Part shown: positions 57,818 to 64,000 of the stretch, one piece after another
How the letters are laid out: each line of letters begins with the position of its first letter
How positions within the stretch are numbered: the stretch's first letter is position 1
DNA from: Liriodendron chinense
Taxonomy: Eukaryota; Streptophyta; Magnoliopsida; Magnoliales; Magnoliaceae
NCBI GenBank assembly: GCA_003013855.2
Contig: ML058447.1
Coordinates: 2,480,001 to 2,544,000, forward strand
Reading direction: 5' to 3'
DNA length: 64,000 bases
Made by a program: the position numbers and the translations under genes
The notes under the pieces: generated by a model
Told to the model about the DNA's origin: nothing
The model's database searches: none
What the model saw: only the letters and a program-made list of their open reading frames with translations

Positions 57818-58088
57818 CAAATTATGGTGGCGAGTTCTTATTTAATGAAAAGGCTCAATGGATGGATATGTATCTTTTCATGAAAGGGAATCAAAGTGTT
57901 CCTTGTAAATTTATAAAAACTCATTTTTGGTTCATTCCTAAAACAACAATCTTCTCTCTTTATCTTCTTCTCAACTATTTTCTTGTTTTGAGTTATTTTG
58001 AAAATTTGCAGAAATTTAGAGTGCAAATTTCATAAAGAAAAGAAGTTAGGGTGTAAATTGTAAAAAGAGATTTATTGTATCTTGGAGG
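57818..58088. other. AT-rich remnant between LTR and hAT element
   Basis: It could be leftover internal sequence of the LTR element, but no coding domain is seen. Confidence 0.3.
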
Positions 58089-58529
58089 TAGGGCTGTCAA
58101 CGGCACGGATCATGATCCGTATTCGATCCAGATCCACTCTGATTTAAACGGATTCGGATTAATAATCAGATCATCGGGTCAGATTCGGGTAGAAAATTTT
58201 GACCCATTTAATATTCGGGTCGAATTTGGATCGACCTTGATCCGGCCCGTTAATGACCCGATTAAAGATGTATAAAAGAAAAAAAAAAACCCTAATGCCT
58301 CTGCTCTGCTCCTCGCCTCTGCTCTCCTCGATCTGCCTCTGCTCTCCACGCACTACCACCGCACCACGCCTCTCTGCTCTCCTCCTCGCCTCCTTGGCCC
58401 TCGCCTATCTGCTCTCCACGCACCACCACGCCTCTGCTCTCCTCGCCTCTCTGCTTTGGTCTGCTCTCATCCCACTGTCTCGTCGTCTCGCACCACTTTA
58501 GTAGCTAATCTGCCTCATCAGGTGAACAT

Positions 58530-58564
<35 letters not shown>

Positions 58565-58849
58565 ATACCGTTGCCATTTTCCAAAACGCTAGATCTGATC
58601 ATGAAAGTCCACAAATGGACAATCCGAGTGTGGCCTAGAAAGTCCATGAATGGATGGTCTAAATCTAGCCCAAGAAGGTCCATGAATGGTTCATCAATTG
58701 GATCGGATACGAGTTTCGAAATATTTAAACGAGTTAGGTTCGAATCATATATTTGTGATCCGAATCGGATTCGGGTCGAATATATCCTTAATCGGATCGG
58801 ATACGGATAATAAATGATCCGGCCTATATTCGATCCGTTGATAGTCCTA
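58089..58849. mobile_element. Non-autonomous hAT element with CT-rich core
   Basis: Ends are TAGGGCTGTCAACGG and, from the right, TAGGACTATCAACGG. The 8-bp flanks CTTGGAGG (58081-58088) and CTTAGAGG (58850-58857) differ at one base. Subterminal sequence is rich in GGATTCGG, CGGGTC and GATCCG. The centre (about 58300-58500) is a CCTCTGCTCTCCTCG-type degenerate repeat with a minus-strand poly-purine bias, plus a CT microsatellite. No transposase is encoded. Confidence 0.85.
58532..58561. repeat. (CT)n microsatellite inside the hAT element
   Basis: Fifteen CT units sit at the right edge of the CT-rich core. Confidence 0.9.
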
Positions 58850-59279
58850 CTTAGAGGTGGATTTGCTGTAATAATCTTACAAACTAGTTTAAATACTAGT
58901 ACGGGTGCAAATATCGCCTTAAAGATACCGACACTATAATGCGCCTAAAGCATATCTTTAAGCTAATTTTCCTTTGTTTCCACGTATTTTATACACCTCT
59001 CAGTCTTTCAAGAAATGCACAAGAAACTTTGATTGGCTCCCTACTGCAGGTAGCCCACCAATGCAACCTAAACAGTTGATGGGTTAGTCCTTTTGGATGG
59101 GGAGATTTGGTTATAGTTGAGTTGTTTAGCATGTTCTCCCATATTGTCTTCTAAAGTAATATAGGATCCATTGACTTAACCTCAATTATAGGGCAACATC
59201 CTTTTGGATTAACCTCATCCTTATTGATCATATGAGTGGAGCAATTTCAATATATGGGCCATTTTGTGAGGCCAGTGTT

Positions 59280-59640
59280 TGTGGATATAATGCTCACATT
59301 GGACCATCTCATCCACGAAGGGATTTGTATTTCTAATTGACATATCAAGTATAAAAAGAATGCGGAGTCTATCTACCACTTCTTCGTTCGTTATCTAGAG
59401 GCCTAAGAAATTTGGGGCCACTTCCTTGAGCTGTTCAATATGAAATGGGTCGGAAGATGTACTCTTGATCATGTGGATGGTAGTCTTGCTGGGGCACATG
59501 TAACAAAAGAATTTTGGACGATTTCACCAACTTAGTGTTTATGGTCTCTGATTACATCAAAAGTAGTTTGGTGAACTGGGTTATTGAGTGGATCTCCTAT
59601 GCTGGGGAGAAAGCTTAACTTGGATGTCTCCTCGAAAGAA
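59280..59640 (+). pseudogene. LINE (L1-type) reverse-transcriptase zinc-binding domain relic
   Basis: One frame reads IMLTLDHLIHEGICIS, then after a stop AESIYHFFVRYLEA, EIWGHFLELFNMKWVGR, and later KEFWTISPT and LWSLITSK. This order (LT.DNL..RG, AES.DHL..HC..A..IW..FL..F...WV, W..IP...LW.I) is that of the zf-RVT region at the C-terminus of plant LINE reverse transcriptases. Several in-frame stops (for example after VRYLEA) and loss of the Cys pair show it is dead. The rest of the LINE is not recognisable. Confidence 0.55.
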
Positions 59641-60415
59641 CCCAAATTCCCCTTAATGGTTTTGTCTGTTTGGGAAATCAAAACAGAGCACTTATTTGCG
59701 GGGAGGAAACAAGTGGGGCTCATTGATTGATGGACGCTGCTGTGGATAGGGGAATTCCCCTAATTCGAGGATTGGAGTACTCTTAACTAATTTTAATGTT
59801 GACATGCTAATAGACAGGAGAATGCAGCAACAATGCACATTCAATGGAGAAAACAAAAGGCTTGATGGATACGAGCTTCCAGTATCAGAACTGCAGATGC
59901 ATGTTCTGTCAAATCACCACTTGATCTAAAAGCTTAGAGGATGGTGAATCAATGTATGTCAAGGAACTTTAACACTCTTCAGCATATGCGAGGTGAAACT
60001 CTGCACGAAGACATACCGGATAAAAGTGGAGGGACAGACAACTCAGGCCCAAATAGAGGGACACTCACAGCTCACACATCGGTGCCATATCAAATCACCA
60101 CTCTTTAAAAGTTTTCAAATTGAGATTAGGACATCCTACTAGATGCTATCGAGGTACTCCAACATGTTCTGCACGTCAAAGCCACAAAATTGAGTAGATT
60201 ACCCGGATGTGTGGCCCACTTTTCCAAATTCAAGTGCTGAGATCATGCCGTTTCAATAGAAAGTTCATATAATCAGCGGTAGGTGTGATGTCGGCCCTTT
60301 AGCTCCAGCGGCACCCCACGGTGGGGTGGGATCCACGAATCTTTGAGTAGCCCTGCTTTACTGCTTACATTGGATAATAAGGACAGTACTAGCCAACCAT
60401 TTTGGTTTTGCATCC
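59641..60415. other. Gene-free DNA
   Basis: May include downstream LINE debris. No independent coding region or repeat border is recognised. Confidence 0.3.
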
Positions 60416-60419
60416 ATCT

Positions 60420-60860
60420 GGGCGCGGCTTCGGTGGATCCCGTGGGTGGGATCCCTGATTGTGGGGCCCACAGTTATGTATTTCCCTTGCATCCACACCG
60501 TCCATCCACATTGAAAGTACATTTTACTGTATGATCCAAAATATGAAGCAAATCTAACTCTCAGGTGGAACATAGTACAGGAAACAGTAGGAATTGGTCA
60601 TTAAGAACTTTTAAGGGCCACAACAGCTTTGTATCAAGATGATAATTACGTGGTCTCTTCATTCATGCCTTTGTGACCTTATCAACAAGTTGGATGGCAA
60701 ATAAACATTCCGGTGGATCCATGAAGTTTTTAATGGTGGGGATTAAGTCAAGATTGTTTCCTGTGGTGTGGTCCACTTGAGACTTAGATCAGCTTATTTT
60801 TTGTCCATGCCCTAAAAAGGATGTACAGAATGGATGTAAGGAAAATACATCAAGTTGGGA
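60420..60860. mobile_element. Foldback MITE
   Basis: GTGGGGCCCACAGTTATGTA, CACACCGTCCATCCACATTG and the paired TCTCAGGTGGAACATAGTAC / GTGGTGTGGTCCACTTGAGA blocks define the foldback body. The right side leads into the tandem duplication at 60861. Confidence 0.6.
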
Positions 60861-61020
60861 CTGTACACATGGACTGTTGTACGGATATACAGACTGTCCC
60901 ACCCAACTGTGAATGGAGCATGACTCAAACTCTCATGGGACGGTACACATGGGACGGTTGTACGGATATACAGACTGTCTCACCCAACTGGGAATGGAGC
61001 ATGACTCAAACTCTCACTAC
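60861..61020. repeat. Tandem duplication, about 80-bp unit
   Basis: GTACACATGG begins at 60863 and 60943. Both units contain TTGTACGGATATACAGACTG and GGAGCATGACTCAAACTCTC with few differences, so the duplication is fairly young. Confidence 0.85.
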
Positions 61021-61081
61021 GAAGATGATACTAATCATCAGATTTTCACTCTAAATTTGGACGAGTCACTATTTTACCTTA

Positions 61082-61790
61082 AGTGCCTATTTGATTTTTT
61101 CCCTCAACTGTAATTACCTTGTAAATGGGTAATGATTATTTACCTAGGTAATTACTTTATCATTCCCCATGAAAAACAGTGACAATTACTTTTTTTTAAT
61201 GCTAAAATCGAGAAATTTGTACAGTAAATGTGAGGCCCACTGTAATGTATGTGGCTTATCCACACCGCCCATTCGTTATGCCAGTTGAATTTAGGACGTG
61301 GACCAAAAAACGAGGCAGATCCAAAGCTCAAGTGGACCACACCAAAGGAAACAGTGGGAATCGAGCGCGTATCATTAAAAACTTCTTGGGGGCCCTAAAA
61401 GATTTGGATCAAGCTGAAATTTATGTTTTCCCTTTATCCATGTCTGTGTGACCATATGAACCGGTTAGATGATGAATAAACCTCAATGCGGGCCCAATTA
61501 AAGAAATTACTTTCAACGGTGGACGAATTAAGACCACTGTTTCCTTTCATACGGGCCATTTGAGTGTTAGATTTGCCTCATTGTTTTGCTCATGCCCCAA
61601 AATGTGCTAATAAAACATATGAACGGCGCTGATATATCATATACATTATGGTGGGGCCCACAAGTTTGAGTCAACACTTTTGGACCGATTTTCGAGGTGG
61701 AATTACTCGTCCATTTCCAAACAAGGTGTTTCACCACATATTTACCATTTACCACATATTTACATGTATCATGGAAAATCAAACAGGCCC
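61082..61790. mobile_element. PIF/Harbinger-like MITE with a nested foldback MITE
   Basis: TTA flanks both sides (61079-61081 and 61791-61793). The left end AGTGCCTATTTGATTTTTTC and the right end read inwards (GGGCCTGTTTGATTTTCCAT) are inverted. A foldback MITE body (about 61218-61680) fills the centre, starting TGAGGCCCACTGTAATGTAT and ending TACATTATGGTGGGGCCCAC, and is presumably a later insertion. Confidence 0.72.
61218..61680. mobile_element. Foldback MITE nested in the Harbinger-like element
   Basis: GGCAGATCCAAAGCTCAAGT and its counterpart GAGTGTTAGATTTGCCTCAT are inverted. The exact ends and duplication could not be fixed by eye. Confidence 0.55.
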
Positions 61791-61794
61791 TTAA

Positions 61795-61990
61795 CCATGT
61801 ATTTGGTATCCATTAATCGGATGGTTAAGATTGTTTTATAAATGTTATCTTACGGATAAGATACATCTATAACAGGACCCGCGATTTCAATGGTCTGGAT
61901 AGCTGTATATAGGTGCCACATGTGAGGAGGATGAGTCACCAAATGGGGGCAAAGCTATCATAGTAGCTCTGCCCCGTTAAGAAACAGACG
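61795..61990. repeat. Dispersed repeat like the window start
   Basis: CGGATGGTTAAGATTG, AATGGTCTGGATAGCTGTAT, GGTGCCACATGTGAGGA and GATGAGTCACCA follow the same order as at 60-240. Unknown class. Confidence 0.5.
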
Positions 61991-62494
61991 AAAATGTTGG
62001 TGCAAGGGGAATGCACTGATTCGGGAAAAGAAAAGGATAGAAGAACTTCCAGCTGTTGCTGGTATACTCTTTCTTATTGATGGTCGCTTCACGGCACATG
62101 GGCAGATCTGGGCCATCCATCACGTAGGGGCTTGACGGCACACTGATAAATCTCGGCCATCCAAAGTACATGTACGGCCTACCTAACGACCGGCCCTGTG
62201 AATGGCCTGGATCTGCCACAAGTATGCCATATTGCGCATGCACCAAGAAGCCTTTTTAAGTCCAACCTCACACGCGCGCGAGTACACTCAGCATTCCTCG
62301 ACCCTCAAACATCGGAGGCTTTGTTTCTTGCGACCTTGGACGGCGCAACTACTAAGGATAAAAGACAGAACGGTCACACTCACTCTCTCTCTCTCTCTCT
62401 CCCTCTCGAGTCATCAAAATCGAGTAGGCAAATTTCCTACTGAGGCCGGATCCGCAACAAAAGGGCCCCCACCAGGATCTACCTCGAGACGGAC
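61991..62494. other. Gene-free DNA with a CT tract
   Basis: A CT tract lies at about 62383-62402, and CACGCGCGCG at about 62270. Frames open on the plus strand show no domain. Confidence 0.35.
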
Positions 62495-63042
62495 GAGAGC
62501 GGATTAGGTGAGACCCCGGCCTCACCCAAGACGGTGCGGCCCTTACCTTGAGTTACTGTGGGGCCCACCTTGATGTATGTATTATGTATCCACGCGGTCC
62601 ATTCATTTTTTCATATCATTTTAGGGGATTATACCAGAAAGGAAGGAGATCCAATCATCATATGGACCATAAAATAGGAAATAGTGATTATTGACCATTA
62701 ATGGCCCACAAAATTTTGGATGAAGCTGACATTTGTTTTTTCCCCTTAACTCTGGATCATGTGACCTTATCAACAGATTGGATGGTAAATAAACACTATG
62801 GAAACATGAAGGTACGTCCTAATAGTTTTAATGTAGGATGGTAAATCACCACTGTTTCTTATATTATGGTCCACCTGATGATTGGATCTGCTTTCTTTCT
62901 GGTACAATCCCATAAAATGATCTGTAAAAATGGATGGACGGAGTGGATACATAATACGTACATCAAGGTGGGGCCCACGGTAACCCCACGGTAAGGGCCG
63001 CACCGTCTTAGGTGAGGCCGGGGTCTCACCTAATCCGCTCCC
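62495..63042. mobile_element. MULE-type foldback MITE, family A
   Basis: It is 548 bp with the exact 9-bp duplication GAGACGGAC (62486-62494 and 63043-63051). Ends are GAGAGCGGATTAGGTGAGAC and, from the right, GGGAGCGGATTAGGTGAGAC. Near the right end TTAGGTGAG and CTCACCTAA form a 9-bp hairpin on an 8-nt loop. The body is a long foldback and there is no coding capacity. Confidence 0.94.
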
Positions 63043-63047
63043 GAGAC

Positions 63048-63492
63048 GGACGGTTATGTCAGTGGCTCTATCGGCCCCACCGTAATCTATATGTTTTATC
63101 CACGCCGTCCATTTATTTTGAAAGATCTTTATAGGATTGAAGCAAAAAAGAAGGCAGATCGAAGGCACGACGTAGAGGGGATTTAAAGCCTAGCGTTGAA
63201 AACGTCTTGAGGACCATGTAAGTTTTGGATCAAGCTTATATTTATGTTTTACCTTCAGATACGTCTATGTGACCTTATGAACAGGTTGGATGGCCAATAC
63301 ACTTCACGGTGGGCCCTCAGATAATTTCAATGATAAGAGTTCAATTACCACCGCTTTATGTGACGTGGTCCACTTGAACCTTTGATCTGCCTCCTTTTTT
63401 GCCTTGTTAAAAATAGATGTACAGTGTGGATAAAACATAAAGATCACGGTGGGTCCCACAGAGCTCCTATAGAGCTCCTGACATGACTGTCC
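63048..63492. mobile_element. Foldback MITE adjoining family A copy
   Basis: Left end GGACGGTTATGTCAGTGGCT and right end read inwards (GGACAGTCATGTCAGGAGCT) are inverted. The right end also holds GAGCTCCTATAGAGCTC, a small hairpin. Its left end overlaps the target duplication of the element at 62495, suggesting that element landed at or beside this terminus. Confidence 0.6.
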
Positions 63493-64000
63493 ATCTCTCT
63501 GGTGTAGTACCCCATCCGCGCCCTCTACAAACGTGTAGGAAAAGCTTTTTCAACGGCTCTTATTCACCTCCCTGACGCAAGTTAAACATGCACGGAACTT
63601 ACGTATAAAACCTTATTCAATTGTCTATGTGGGGTCCAATGTGTTGTGTGTACGCCATCTAACCTATGCGTCGAATGAGTCCCACCAACATGATGGGATG
63701 ACCCAAAATTCACGTCTATAAAATGATTAGGTGGGCCATACCATGGAAAACAATAGAAATCCACCCAAAACCTTTCAATTCAAGTGGTGGCCTAAGTGAT
63801 GATATGAACGGCCTTATTTTCGGTAATCCTACTTTCTAGGTAGACCAACTCTTTTGAAAGGGTTGGATTAATTTCATGCACAAACCACAGTTTGGCCCAA
63901 CAAGCAGAGTTGTAGAATAAGCTATTTCTTAAAAACAACGGCCCTATTTCAATCTGTGCTCATTAGCTAGAGTGACGGTCTGTCGGGGATGTTGAAATTA
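63493..64000. other. Repeat DNA to the window edge
   Basis: MITE-body sub-family E phrases (GTGGGGTCCAATGTG, GGTGGGCCATACCATGG) fill the end. No gene is supported. Confidence 0.4.

Noticed and set aside
57807..57840. A primer-binding site after the LTR
   Set aside because: The sequence after CCCCAACA resembles but does not match the usual initiator-Met tRNA complement, so it is not annotated as a feature.

Overview
This is a 64 kb piece of a flowering-plant nuclear genome. The evidence is an intact plant-specific DYW-class PPR gene, two plant-type atypical HLH genes with CT-rich leaders, and a background packed with plant transposon families (MULE-type and hAT MITEs, Harbinger-like MITEs, tRNA-derived SINEs, Ty1/copia- and gypsy-like LTR remnants, a LINE relic). 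The dominant repeats are foldback MITEs whose body reads GGGCCCAC...GATGTATGT...CCGTCCATC. From memory such repeats are common in magnoliids, so a magnoliid or other early-diverging angiosperm is my tentative guess. I see no rRNA, tRNA, CRISPR, organellar or bacterial content.

Only three protein-coding genes can be supported. (1) 27463-28035 (+): an intronless AIF/bHLH147-150-type atypical HLH regulator in a GC-rich island with a TATA box. (2) 41717-42172 (-): an intronless PAR1/PAR2-like HLH regulator with a long CT microsatellite in its presumed leader. (3) 54397-56517 (+): an intact 706-residue PLS-DYW pentatricopeptide RNA-editing factor resembling Arabidopsis At5g46460. The two HLH genes belong to families that repress cell elongation by binding other bHLH proteins. 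The PPR gene is an unrelated organelle RNA editor. Nothing suggests the three act together beyond general gene context.

Layout: 1-27 kb is gene-free and made of MITEs, SINEs and decayed repeats. 27.3-28.1 kb holds the AIF-like gene. 29-41 kb is a dense MITE field with several exact target-site duplications. 41.7-42.3 kb holds the PAR-like gene. 42.5-54 kb contains an LTR, a gypsy-like LTR, nested MITE/SINE/hAT insertions and a C33 homopolymer. 54.4-56.5 kb holds the PPR gene. 57-64 kb contains an LTR of the same family as at 43 kb but inverted, a hAT element, a LINE relic and more MITEs.

The most interesting signal is structural. At least six MITE families share a similar long foldback body or terminal module (GCGGATT in four of them), and each carries its own short hairpin just inside its ends. 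Many copies have clean 9-bp duplications, which indicates Mutator-type mobilisation. I found no convincing new enzymatic or defence system.
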